Positions 1-9,329 of a DNA stretch of 13,794 bases are shown here, in pieces. The notes under the pieces are model-generated. The model had not been told where the DNA came from. It ran no database searches and saw only the letters and a program-made list of their open reading frames with translations. The DNA comes from Rodentolepis nana (lineage: Eukaryota > Platyhelminthes > Cestoda > Cyclophyllidea > Hymenolepididae). How positions within the stretch are numbered: position 1 is the first letter of the stretch; the number at the start of each line of letters is the position of its first letter. A program made the translations under genes and the position numbers. The stretch is taken from positions 1 to 13,794 of the forward strand of contig UZAE01001338.1 in NCBI GenBank assembly GCA_900617975.1, read 5' to 3'.

Positions 1-2
1 TT

Positions 3-838
3 TTCGACCATTTTCATGGGTTGTCGCATCCGAGCATTCGTTCCACAACGAAGTTGATCACTGATCGGTTCGTCTGGAAGAGCATCCGACAGGACGTCCG
101 CCTGTAGTCCAAAAATTGTCTCACTTGCCAGGCCAGCAAGGTGCAAAAGCATACCCACAGCCCAATCTACAACTTTCCTCTCCCCGAAGCCCGTTTCCGA
201 CATATTCATGTTGATATCGTTGGCCCGCTTCCACGATCGAACTCTTTCACGCATATCTTAACATGTATCGACCGTTTTACACGATGGCCAATGGCGGTTC
301 CTTTACGCGATATCTCTTCGTCATCGGTGACGAAGGCACTGATATAGTCGTGGATATCCATGTTCGGCGTTCCAGCCCTTATAACGACAGACAGAGGATC
401 CCAGTTCACCTCTTCGCTGTTCCGGGAGTTAAATCACCTTTTGGGATCGACACATCCGCAATACCGCTTATCGCCCCGAAGCCAATGGTCTTGTCGAGCG
501 TTTTCACCGACAGCTTAAGTCTGCCCTTATCGCTACTTCTTCTGGCTTAAACTGGGCGGAACGTCTCCCAATCATTCTTCTCTCCGTGCGAAATACTATC
601 AAGGAGGATCTCGAATGCTCCCCAGCGGAACTCGTTCTTGGCACAACGCTCCGGCTTCCTGGAGAGATGATTTCTAACTTCCAAGACCAAGCCCCCATAG
701 ACCCGTTGTCATATTCTTCCCGTTTAAAGGAACATTTCAGAGACGTCCGACCAACCCCTACTCGTTTGAATAACACGTCTACCCATATTCATAAAGACTT
801 ATCCACATGTCCCATCGTTTTTGTTAGAGTGGATTCCG
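3..838 (+). pseudogene. Decayed Ty3/gypsy retrotransposon pol fragment (integrase zinc-binding domain and catalytic core)
   Basis: Remnant of an LTR-retrotransposon integrase, the enzyme that inserts element cDNA into host DNA. Frame 3 opens with an HHCC zinc-binding module: His codons at 15 and 27, Cys codons at 117 and 126 (motif CLTC). The catalytic core follows, with first Asp at 213 (context HVDIVGPLP), second Asp at 390 (TTDRGSQF) and Glu at 496 ([12 protein letters not shown]), a D,D-35-E arrangement. The reading frame is broken by TAG at 105-107, at a place where relatives usually have Trp, and by TAG at 345-347. It then changes frame at about 450-454 (one base extra or two missing). 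From about 454 it stays open to 889. Integrase-like sequence ends near 838, inside a motif that normally continues toward the C-terminal domain, so the 3' end and LTR are absent. The upstream part lies outside the window. The style is that of the CsRn1-like gypsy group (from memory). It is non-functional as it stands. Confidence 0.9.
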
Positions 839-1775
839 TTTTTCATTTTCACCAATTTTCCATCAAGCTTTGTGTTTGGACCCATTTTTAATTCCCTATT
901 TTTAAAAGTCTCAGTGACCAAATCTATTTATTCTTTTTTCCAAATCTATTTGAATTCCTGAAGATGTTTTCAGCTTTCTTGAAATTGATGTATGTGTTTT
1001 TATTAATAGTTCTCTCGAAATTTCATCTACTCTGCACAGGTTACGTTGTATGCATGTAACAGTTCCATTAGACAGAAAAGTGCCCCAAAAGATTACTTCT
1101 TCACATTTCAGTTTATTGTATCAATTACTGAACAATCGTGCCTGAAGCACTGTAACTCATAGAGTCATGACACGACCCATTTGAAGTTGGAACTTACTCA
1201 ACTCGATCTCCTTTCCCTCAACTTTTATTAATAAGAAAAGTAGCAATGGCTGACTTTTTTGCTTGCGAATTTGGGAGTTATGGCTGTGTTGCATATCCAT
1301 GAAATGGTTAATGGGGCTAGTTGAGGCAGGCTACTAATTGGGAGATGAGGTGGTAAAATTCGAATTTTTCACCAGGGAGACAGCGTGGTGCTACGCTCCT
1401 AGACTTGTCGAGTTGTTTCACATCATGTTAGATTCCTATAGTGTTTACTGAAATTGGATACTAGTCTGTGGTCAAGAACTGCAATTGTGCTGTCCGTTAG
1501 TGGGTTTAAGTTTTCAATTTCTTTCAAAATTAGATGACTTAGTTACCCAACACTCGCGCAGGTTATGCAAAGTTATTGCAATAACTACACTTCTTTGGCA
1601 GACTTAGGCATCTACTGGCCATTGTGGATACATTTACTCTTATAAATTAAGCTGAAATCTTTCATGCTTTACTGAATTTTCATAAACACAAAGCCAATTG
1701 GAGCAAAAATTCAGATTAGGCTTGTTTATACAAATGCATTGTAAAGAGGTCCAATGATTTCTCGGCGTTCAAATT
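839..1775. other. Intergenic stretch, no gene recognised
   Basis: This AT-rich DNA follows the abrupt end of the gypsy fragment. Every frame is closed at short intervals and no splice-bounded exon was seen on either strand. A slightly richer patch at about 1240-1420 contains a small inverted repeat (AGCGT at 1382-1386, ACGCT at 1393-1397). It has the look of old repeat DNA, but I cannot assign it to a family. Confidence 0.5.
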
Positions 1776-1997
1776 ATGAAGGTGGTCAATTGTAACGATG
1801 GCAACGGATCATTGAGGAAGTACAATGAGGAAGACATTAATCGTTTCATTCCAAAATCAAAGCCATTGGAACTCACGTCTAAATTTATTGCTGCGGAATC
1901 TTCTTTTAATGATATATGTATAAATACTATTCGGCAATATTGTCGCAATGACGTTGAAAAATTGGGTTGTGACCAACATCACGTGCTAAAGGAATAA
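1776..1997 (+). CDS. Unrecognised 73-residue open reading frame
   Basis: An ATG-started frame of 73 codons ends in TAA at 1995-1997, with an in-frame TGA at 1755-1757 just upstream, so it is self-contained. I do not recognise the protein. It is polar and charged, with four Cys, a Lys/Asn-rich start (MKVVNCNDGNGSLRKYNEED) and no membrane segment or signal peptide. Its composition looks more protein-like than the other chance frames here, which is the only reason to list it. No close AATAAA signal or partner exon was found on the plus strand. It lies downstream of the minus-strand gene's stop, on the opposite strand. It could be a small gene, an exon, a fragment of a transposon protein, or chance. 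Confidence 0.25.
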   Translation: MKVVNCNDGNGSLRKYNEEDINRFIPKSKPLELTSKFIAAESSFNDICINTIRQYCRNDVEKLGCDQHHVLKE

Positions 1998-2429
1998 GAC
2001 GAGTAACCTTCATAAATAAGATTCGATGAAGGGGTGGTTTAGCAACAAATTATTCTCTAGAATAATCGTAATTACGTAATGTTAATTAATTGAGCCCATT
2101 GAAAGAGAATCAGATGTGTTAGAAACCGACAACACCTATCCGAAATCCATAACTTCACGCTATATCATTTAAGCGACCAGACTCAGATCTAAGTACAAAT
2201 CAGTGGGTAAACTCTGGGAATCGAAGTCCTAATGAAGTGACCAAGACTCCCTTTTCCAGTATCAGTATGAAATGAAAGGGGCTTAGATATTAAAACCAAA
2301 ACAATATTGACCTTAAGGGTAGACACCAGAAAACTTGCCCTTTTCGTAAAGTGGGTGCCGGTGAACCTTTGTTTAACGCTTAGGTCCTAACTTTGGATAG
2401 CTGTGCATTCTCGGTCTTTCAATACCCCC

Positions 2430-2456
2430 AGAGAGGGGAGAGGGAGAGAGAAAGAG
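2430..2456. repeat. 27-base pure purine tract (GA-rich)
   Basis: An uninterrupted A/G run on the plus strand, mostly GA and GGGA units, which is a polypyrimidine tract on the minus strand. It lies beyond the probable 3' UTR. Low-complexity sequence with no function evident. Confidence 0.6.
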
Positions 2457-2484
2457 CGTGTGATGTCTAACCACGTGACAATAA

Positions 2485-2503
2485 TTTAGCAAAAAATGCT
2501 AAA
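2485..2503. repeat. Short inverted repeat able to form a hairpin
   Basis: TTTAGCA at 2485-2491 is exactly mirrored by TGCTAAA at 2497-2503 around a five-A loop. It is AT-rich and could easily be chance. It lies about 430 bases past the stop of the minus-strand gene, so it is probably outside the mature transcript. Confidence 0.35.
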
Positions 2504-2683
2504 CTATGATCCATAAAAACACGTGTATGCCCACATTATCCTCAAATAAGTCAAAAGTTCCATAATTTTAATTGTTTTTCTTTTTAACTCGAGAAATGGC
2601 ATCCTAGTATTCATTCATTATCTAGTGAAATATCCATTATCGTACCGACCCAACTGCAAAGTACAAAATAAATCACAAATTCC

Positions 2684-2689
2684 TTTAAT
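2684..2689 (-). promoter_or_regulatory. Candidate polyadenylation hexamer ATTAAA
   Basis: The minus strand reads ATTAAA, the commonest variant of the AATAAA signal, about 247 bases past the TAA of terminal exon D. A second ATTAAA lies at 2572-2567. No canonical AATAAA was seen on the minus strand between the stop and 2560. Such hexamers arise often in AT-rich DNA, so the choice is tentative. Confidence 0.25.
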
Positions 2690-2935
2690 TTAAGTAATAT
2701 ACTACTACTCGTAATGAATGCACAGAGAGGAAAATAGTACACAACATCAAAGCTGTCATATAATGCATTCAGTTGTGGGAGTAACTGGCACACTGGGGGG
2801 AATATATACACATGGAACCCGAGGGGGAGTTAAAATGTGCACCCATATAGCGCAATCAGGCTTCAAAACTTGATGATGAGTTGATAGAAAGACATGAGTA
2901 TGCGATGGAACTGGGATTGGAGGTCGACAATAAGG

Positions 2936-3115
2936 TTACATATCAGTTGGACCGTACGTGGAGGATGGTTTGATGTGGTCGGGATCAGCAGGGGATTGAA
3001 CACTGTTATTAGAGAAACTTTGACGTCGCCTTCTACGTAGACGTACCTGCTCGCTAGAACTCTCCTCTGAACTTCTGATGCTGGGTGAGGACGTGGAAGG
3101 TTGATGCTGTATTGT
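2936..3115 (-). CDS. MAST: MAST-like protein, terminal coding exon D with stop codon
   Basis: The last coding exon gives 59 residues and TAA at 2938-2936. It begins after a strong acceptor: on the minus strand a pyrimidine run (TTTTTTTCTCTCCTTCTAG) ends at 3116. The entry phase is 0, matching the phase-0 end of exon C. The peptide is Ser/Gln-rich at first, then carries five consecutive Arg followed by QSFS (about residues 27-34), a consensus for basophilic (AGC-type) kinases and possibly 14-3-3 proteins. It ends in Pro-Thr-Asp-Met, which fits a class I PDZ ligand (S/T-x-hydrophobic). A good internal donor, CAG|GTACGT, lies at 3047/3046 in phase 0. Using it would leave 23 codons and remove the Arg cluster and C-terminus. 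Assignment to the MAST gene rests on phase and orientation, since the tail itself is not conserved enough to recognise. Confidence 0.68.
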   Translation of the reverse strand, partial: TIQHQPSTSSPSIRSSEESSSEQVRLRRRRRQSFSNNSVQSPADPDHIKPSSTYGPTDM

Positions 3116-3507
3116 CTAGAAGGAGAGAAAAAAATGAGAGACGATTACACATGTTTCTAAGTGTAAACGTAGGCATGCTATCCTGGCTGTCTAAGTTTGT
3201 TAAGAAATACCAGGCTGGTGAACTGCACAATTCCAATCCATAGAAAATCAGAAAATAAATGGGTGTGAAATGAATAGAAACCTAAATATCACACGAATTC
3301 CACGAGATACCGAATACCATAAGTCAACATGTTAAGGAAACTAACTTAAATTATTACGATTCAAATTGAGTGGGCTATGCGCAATGATGAGTTCACTCAG
3401 GTTATCCTCTAAGGTCTTTGGAAGAAGGGCATACACGTTGGCGCGACATAATCAACCAACGGAATTAATCAAACAGTCAATAAGACCTTGAAACTGGAGA
3501 GAAACCT

Positions 3508-3527
3508 GGGGTGGGGGGGGGGGGGGG
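3508..3527. repeat. Poly-G tract (GGGG T G15)
   Basis: Four G, one T and fifteen G on the plus strand, followed by an A/T block (AAAATTT beginning at 3536). In the minus-strand transcript it would be a C tract within intron C. It is similar in layout to the tract at 12559-12579 read on the other strand. Such a run could form a G-quadruplex or vary in length between individuals. Confidence 0.85.
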
Positions 3528-4335
3528 CGAATTGCAAAATTTGCATCGTAAAACATGAAGTAGTAGACCAAATATTGTAATAGCACTTAATACAAAATTA
3601 AAATGAGGTAAGTCAAGTCGTCTCTTTGACACCTCGATTTATTCCCAATAACTTTCAAACGGATTCCAGCTGCCCACCAAATATGAAAAGTGAACGACAT
3701 GTTGCCTTGTTATGGGTATAGTAATGCGACTAGAACATTCGAGAGTACAAATATCTGTAATCTTTGCAACCAAATTTTGAATCCGAAACATGGAATATTC
3801 TAGCTCTGAGGCGAAAAATAAACACACGAAGTCAAAATCATTGAGGTGTTACATATTCTCTCCGCAATTTCAAACCACACCCCCTCCTTCCCATCCTCAT
3901 TTCTTGTTAGTAATATGTCATAAAATAAAATGCACAGGGTTGGACGTATACCCGTACTGCCCCCTAAGGAAATTACTAATTTGCATTTGACTTATTAAAT
4001 GCCACCAATAGAAATGGAGATTTGAAAGTAAGTGCTAACATCCGGTAGCACGGAGTCACTTCAAATAAGCCCCCTCTAATTCCCCAAGAAATAAACGCTC
4101 CAGGGCTTTTAAGTGCATTTAGCAAATCACTACTTTGTGTAGGGAGAATAAACACACACTTTAGCTCATAGCAAAACAGATTACCGGATATTGCAACAAA
4201 GTGAGAGAGGTAGTGACATATCATCCATCTCTCCCTATCCCTTTTCCGCATCCACACACACACGCACATCTTAAAGAATGCACTTCAAGTCCTGTAATTT
4301 ATATTGCAACTAAGGTGAATAGGAATCAACAAAGA

Positions 4336-4354
4336 GGGGGAGGGGGGGGGAGGG
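4336..4354. repeat. G-rich tract (G5 A G9 A G3)
   Basis: Seventeen G and two A in nineteen bases on the plus strand, within intron C. The spacing of the G blocks allows a G-quadruplex. No other function is evident. Confidence 0.7.
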
Positions 4355-4935
4355 ACAATGGCCTAATGATGAAAGAACAGGCATGAGAGCAAATCGTGCC
4401 GTAGATACTATTATTTGCAGATTCCACCGAATTAAGCACATGCAAGGAAAAGGGGCATTCTCGCCTGGTGTGATAGATTTACTACTAATACTACTAAAGG
4501 AGAAAAATATGAAGTTCTCTTCACGCCAATTTCGACCTTAAAGGTAATCCCATCAAGTGATTGAAGTGACCAGTTAATTGCAACAGCTGCTAGCTCGGCA
4601 GAAATTTATTCGGATGAACTTTTTCCCCAAGAGAGAATAATATCCCCCCTAATGGTGGAAACCTAAACTATTATCCGCTCACAGAAAACCATAAAATGTC
4701 AGCGATCTAATCTCAATAGGCAGTAAGATCCTACACTCGATAGCGAAATCTTTCGATTACCATCTATTTTTGTTATCCCCGATGGCGGCCTTGACATCAG
4801 CTACCCATCAAGACTGAGGATGAAAACAGGTTAACTGAAAAGATAGTGATGACCTCTTCACATTTCAACGGAAAAATTGACATGTTTATAAGCAAATTTC
4901 GGTAATTAGATGGATTGACTGACCAGTGAGACAGC

Positions 4936-4963
4936 TATATATATATGTATGTATGTATGTATA
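4936..4963. repeat. TA / GTAT compound microsatellite
   Basis: A (TA)n run of about 11 bases passes directly into about four GTAT units. This is ordinary simple-sequence DNA within intron C, about 80 bases from the donor of exon C. Confidence 0.85.
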
Positions 4964-5045
4964 CAGCGAATATTCATATCAATTATACTTTTGATGCACC
5001 GAGGTACACATTGATACATATAGCAAAGAGAAGAAATAAACTTAC

Positions 5046-5358
5046 GCTAGGAGCAGGTATGTGAGTTGGTGTTAGCGTAGACATAGGGCTGGAAGCAGGT
5101 GGGGTGACACAGAGAGTGGGCCTCGTGGTAGCTCCACCCCGTTCGGCTTCACCAAACGTGGGTCGATAAATGAGCTGGGGAGAACAAGCCCCAGAACCAC
5201 TCTCACCTCCTTCAACATTCATTCCACCACTACTAGTGCTGATTGAGATGGGACTGCAAGAGAAGGCGGCTGTGTGAGTGTCCAGAGAGGTGACTTGACA
5301 ACGAGCTGCGCAGCGGTTGCGTTCACTCAACTGTCTGAACAGAGGTGTCTCCGTGGAT
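5046..5358 (-). CDS. MAST: MAST-like protein, internal coding exon C (Ser/Thr/Pro/Gly-rich tail)
   Basis: A 313-base exon. The acceptor TTTTGTCTTATCCAG ends at 5359, and the exon's first base completes the AG left over from exon B (AG+A = Arg). Then 104 codons run to the donor AGC|GTAAGT at 5046/5045, leaving phase 0 for exon D. The peptide begins STETPLFRQLSERNRC and continues as a low-complexity region rich in Ser, Thr, Pro and Gly (for example CVTPPASSPMS). No domain, membrane segment or coiled coil is visible. In the MAST family the region after the PDZ domain is usually long, disordered and poorly conserved, which fits. The frame stays open into the intron for a short hydrophobic stretch (SLFLLFAICI), which is intron translation and not a membrane helix. 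Phase agreement on both sides is the main support. Confidence 0.75.
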
Positions 5359-7111
5359 CTGGATAAGACAAAAGATGGGGCTTCTAGAATAGTGTCCCTA
5401 ATTAGCTATTAGAATGCGAAATCCCCAATGAGCCGACCCACAATGCAAGAGGGGCGTTGGGAAAAGCCTTCCAAAATAGACTTGAAAAGTACTATTACTA
5501 TCATTACCCCTCCCTCTAGCATATTCGTTTAGGGGTGCGCTTGAAAGTCCAGGAGTGAATCTTCAGTAGCCTAACTGAAAGCAACTACTTAATCTTGGAA
5601 ATAGCAATCCAACGATAAATTAAATTTATTTGAATAAGAAATTATCTTCAAGTTACCTCCAAATGGGAACGAAAGAGGACAAAGTTAGTTTCCGCACATC
5701 TCATTAAAGACATGAAGAATTCTAAGCCACTTAGAGGCGAAATTCACAAGTTTAATTGCTTAAAAACAGGTGAATTGAAAGGCATCCAATCCTTGTCTGC
5801 TTCTTAACAATAAAGTAGGATAGATAGGAGCAAATAATGAATTTCTATTGAAGGGAGAGCAAAATAAAAAAAATATGCACACATTCCTTGAATAAATGAA
5901 ATTCCAGTATTTAGGCGACACCTCATGAGTGACTGCATAACCCTCCTCTCTCGGTAATTTCAAGCAGAATAAATTTAGGAACAAGAGAGAGATTAAAGGG
6001 AAATCCGTCCTATCACAGGGAAAATAGCGGGACCTACAATTCTTCGAGGCGGAAGACTGTGGTATCCGCGATCACACATAATAAGCCATTGTTGAAATAC
6101 AATGGATATATACGATTGACTTCCTTCCTCTGTCCGTCTGCCTAAGCAGTTCTAATTGAAAGTAAGAACTAAGACGCATTCCAGTTACTGCGCAATCACT
6201 ATGGAGCATTCCGGGTCTTTTGTACTTATTTGTGCGTACGTAACATACACATCAAAGGTTTGTTTTCCACCGAAAATCGAGAACAGAACAAGCCGAATTC
6301 AGTTAACTATTCACCTTAAGTTGTTTACTCGGTAAATTTTCTTGCAATATTATTCCCCACTTAGTGCAACAACATCCCTTCGCAGTACCGCGAAGCGATT
6401 TCTCTCCTCACAAGTGGATATTACCCCCACTGTATATACCATTTGATGCATTTGAGCGGAGAATGCAAATCCCTGCTGAAGGGTGTGCACTTTTGTCTCC
6501 TCTCTCTACTGCTGCAATTCCCTCATTCCTCCCCCTTCCCCCTCTAAAATGCGCGTACATGATTGCAACTCGCTTCAGCTCCTTTCCACTGAAATTCCAT
6601 CCCAAGCTTTGCATGGACCAATAGGAGAACGCTGCATTTCCCCCCCACGTATTGTGCAAGTGGCAACACTGTAATAAAAGCCTATAGAAGCAATATTAGA
6701 GGAGAAAGCCTTCCTTTCTTTTTGAAATCACAAAACTAACATGCAGACGAAATTTACCTTAGAGACTTGTCCTAATATGGATATGTGTAAGAGAAAGCCC
6801 TAGGAGCTACTACGCACAAAGATTCTAGCAAGAAAAGGCTTCATTGTCGTGTGTGTCTTAAATTTTAAGGTTGCTAGAATATATGAGAAAACCGCCGACG
6901 TAGGCACACAAAGCCAGCTTGCTCATTTGTTAACAAAGCACCAATCAAAAGCCAATATCTGACGCAATCTTCGAGCACGGAACAAATAATGACGTACAAC
7001 AGCATTGTCAACTAGTTCCTTTTTCTAAACTGTTGGAGTAAAATTTGGTAGTTAGGAAAATAAGAGAATAATGACTTCTAATGGCAATAAACCTAGAACA
7101 CAAGCAGATTG

Positions 7112-7126
7112 CTCTCTCTCTCTCTC
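7112..7126. repeat. CT microsatellite
   Basis: About seven CT units within intron B. In the minus-strand transcript this is a GA run. Confidence 0.85.
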
Positions 7127-7207
7127 ATAAAGAAATTGTTCTTTTACGAGCGAAAATTATAGAGGGGTACAAAAAAACCCGTTTAAAAATGAACGTTGTC
7201 AAGAGGA

Positions 7208-7220
7208 GGGGGGGGGGGGG
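7208..7220. repeat. Poly-G tract (G13)
   Basis: Thirteen G on the plus strand preceded by a short GA-rich stretch and followed after five bases by AAATTTT. This is the second of three long G/C homopolymers in the window, all in introns or non-coding DNA of the same gene. Confidence 0.85.
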
Positions 7221-7824
7221 CTTTGAAATTTTGCGCACGATGTTGTGATGTGGAGGAACGGGTATTTCTGCATTCAAGGCCGTGCCGTTATCGTGGGAAA
7301 ACTAGTCGCTCGGAAATTATGAAAATTGGAACAGTGCTGCTGCCACCAAATCTAATAAAATGATACAATTATATACTAAAATCAAAAAACCAGAAATAAG
7401 CTAAGGCGAACCCTTTCCCCCGGTCACAAATAACAAACAGGGAAAAATTCGAAAAGGCGAATCCATTACTTATATTCCGGTATCCCTTGCATGGAGTGTT
7501 AACAACCCTACATGCCTTTAACCCAAACAGGATTCTAAATACTGGATTAAATTGATCCGTTTTACTAAAAAGATCTAATAAAATTGGACCTTCGAAATGG
7601 TAAAGCACATCGAAGTTCCCAGGTTGTCAATGACCAATAGAGACAATTAAAACAGATTGTGCGAATCTCTGACATGAAGACCATGCACACACATCTCCAG
7701 TATCTTTAACTACGCCAAGAAATTGCCTCTAACATGGTTAGCATGCATGCCCCCATTTGACACGAAAGGGCTAAACAGAAAAAAAACGGGGAAGATTCAA
7801 AGTAGAAAACTGCCATCTCAATTA

Positions 7825-7838
7825 CTCTCTCTCTCTCT
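7825..7838. repeat. CT microsatellite
   Basis: Seven CT units within intron B, directly followed by TAG. Confidence 0.85.
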
Positions 7839-8013
7839 TAGTGCAATCGCCGTAAATAGGAAAGATGCAAGAATCTTGTACCAATGACATTTTGCGCGCG
7901 GGGAGATTTATGTTTTAACCACATTCCCCAACCACATGCATATTTACGAAGCTATAAAATACCAGCACCCAAAAGGCCTGTAATTCTAGTGTTAGATTAA
8001 TCGATATAAGGCT

Positions 8014-8028
8014 TATATATATATATAT
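8014..8028. repeat. TA microsatellite
   Basis: About seven TA units within intron B. Simple-sequence DNA. Confidence 0.85.
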
Positions 8029-8416
8029 GCCACCACATAGACATCGCGATAAGAGGAGATGCGAAGAGAAATTCAAACTGGTGCTCCACCACTTCACTTG
8101 TTTTAACTAATATGCCTAATATCATTTCGTTAACTCAGCATCGAACTTGTGAAATCTGATTTCGAAGATATGAAATTATACCGTTTGCCATCGGTACAAT
8201 ATGTAACATGATCCACCTCCAGCCTATTAGATTGCACTATCTCAACTTCCATGACAGGCTCAACAATTAGGATCTGTTCAAAGGGATTGTGAGCGGTAGT
8301 AGGAGAGGATGGCTAGACCCAGGTATGGGATAAGAAATCCCCATGGGGAAGTGGGCGAACATAATACTTGCATTTATGCATAATAAAAGTATTGGTGGGA
8401 AATTTCCTCCCTGGTG

Positions 8417-8427
8417 CTCTCTCTCTC
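8417..8427. repeat. Short CT microsatellite
   Basis: About five and a half CT units followed by a pyrimidine-rich stretch (CTCCCAACTCCC), within intron B. Confidence 0.7.
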
Positions 8428-9329
8428 CTCCCAACTCCCATTAGAATTCTGAGTCTGATGGTGTTGCACAGCATGCATTGCTCTTAGCATAATTGGAATA
8501 AATTACTGTGAAATCCCTCGTACAGTAATGTCTCCCGAGATAATTCGTCATTCGCAAAACCAAACCAACATAAATATAGCACTTTTCTAACCGTTTAACC
8601 CAACCTTTACAGAAGATTCCAAACCATGTGTAGGAAACAAACACCTGCTAGAGACAAAATATGACCTTAAAGAGTAAGCCTTGATCAAATTCTACGTTTC
8701 GGGTGCTCAGATAATTCATATGAGGGTAGCAAACAGTCGAATTATCACATAGGGAGATCATTAAAGCTCACCAACACAAAGGATGGCTTATTGCTACCTT
8801 ACATTCTACTGCATTACACTAACGTTGAGAGAAAATAAAAGGAGTAATTTTCTATCATAAATCAAATACGTCAAGGATGAAATAAAGGCGCAAAATAGCT
8901 CATAAGATGGTGTGGAATTTAATTACTGTTCAACCGCATGTGTGGAACACCTATGAATGAAGCCATATTACTATTTAATGCCGCAACTGAACTTGTAGAC
9001 TGACCGGCAATCAGGCATTTGACGTTTCGTTGGAACTATCGCAATGGTTAAGGGTGGATATAAATCTTACTATAGAGTTTCTGAAACCAACAAGACCAAT
9101 CAAACTACTCTACATATTAGCTTTGTTCATGTCCACTCAACCCCGCCACTATCGAGCCATTAAATGGAAAAATCATTCAGTCTAATTGTCTATTAACTCG
9201 TTACAGACGTGGGCCAAGTTGAGTGTGAGACTACACTCTAAAACAATAAAGCACAATTCTATCAGGTAGAACTGTAATTAAATCTCAAAAATAGTTCTCA
9301 AGAAAGCTAAACATTAAAATCTCATTTAC

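Larger units (their letters stand above)
1998..2935. other. 3' flank of the MAST-like gene, including its probable 3' UTR
   Basis: No coding frame can be supported. Read on the minus strand, this follows the TAA at 2938-2936. The part nearest the gene (about 2935-2560) should contain the 3' UTR. It holds ATTAAA hexamers at 2689-2684 and 2572-2567. Further on are a short hairpin (2485-2503), an E-box-like CACGTG near 2472 and a purine tract (2430-2456). The UTR end cannot be fixed from sequence. Confidence 0.5.
3116..5045 (-). other. Intron C of the MAST-like gene (1,930 bases)
   Basis: On the minus strand this starts GTAAGT (5045-5040) and ends CTTCTAG (3116), both close to consensus. No further phase-0 exon with good splice sites was found inside it. 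It holds a G15 homopolymer (3508-3527), a G-rich tract (4336-4354), a CA run at about 4252-4266 and a TA/GTAT microsatellite (4936-4963). The open frames it contains look like chance. Confidence 0.65.
5359..9329 (-). other. Intron B of the MAST-like gene (3,971 bases)
   Basis: On the minus strand this starts GTAAATGAG (from 9329) and ends CTTATCCAG (5359). I tested internal candidates with donor-like ends near 5655, 6756 and 8795. Each meets a stop in the phase needed to follow exon B, so no extra exon is supported. Contents are AT-rich DNA, CT microsatellites (7112-7126, 7825-7838, 8417-8427), a TA run (8014-8028), a G13 tract (7208-7220) and a 12-base perfect palindrome TCCCCATGGGGA (8338-8349). 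A patch at 6360-6670 is open in several frames on both strands but has no splice-consistent reading. Confidence 0.65.

Noticed and set aside
2205..2240. tRNA T-arm-like string near 2217
   Set aside because: No acceptor stem, D-arm or anticodon arm can be folded around it.
4983..5045. Hydrophobic stretch at the end of the exon C frame, resembling a membrane helix
   Set aside because: It lies past the strong donor GTAAGT, so it is translated intron and not protein.
5641..5740. Possible extra exon with donor GGAG|GTAACT near 5655
   Set aside because: In the phase needed after exon B it hits a stop, and its acceptor is poor.
6364..6674. Overlapping ORFs of 86, 83 and 63 codons on both strands
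   Set aside because: Open frames in several registers at once reflect local base composition. None has a recognisable product, and no splice sites fit the phase needed between exons B and C.
6756..6840. Possible extra exon with donor TAAG|GTAAAT near 6757
   Set aside because: The upstream acceptors lead to stops in the required phase.
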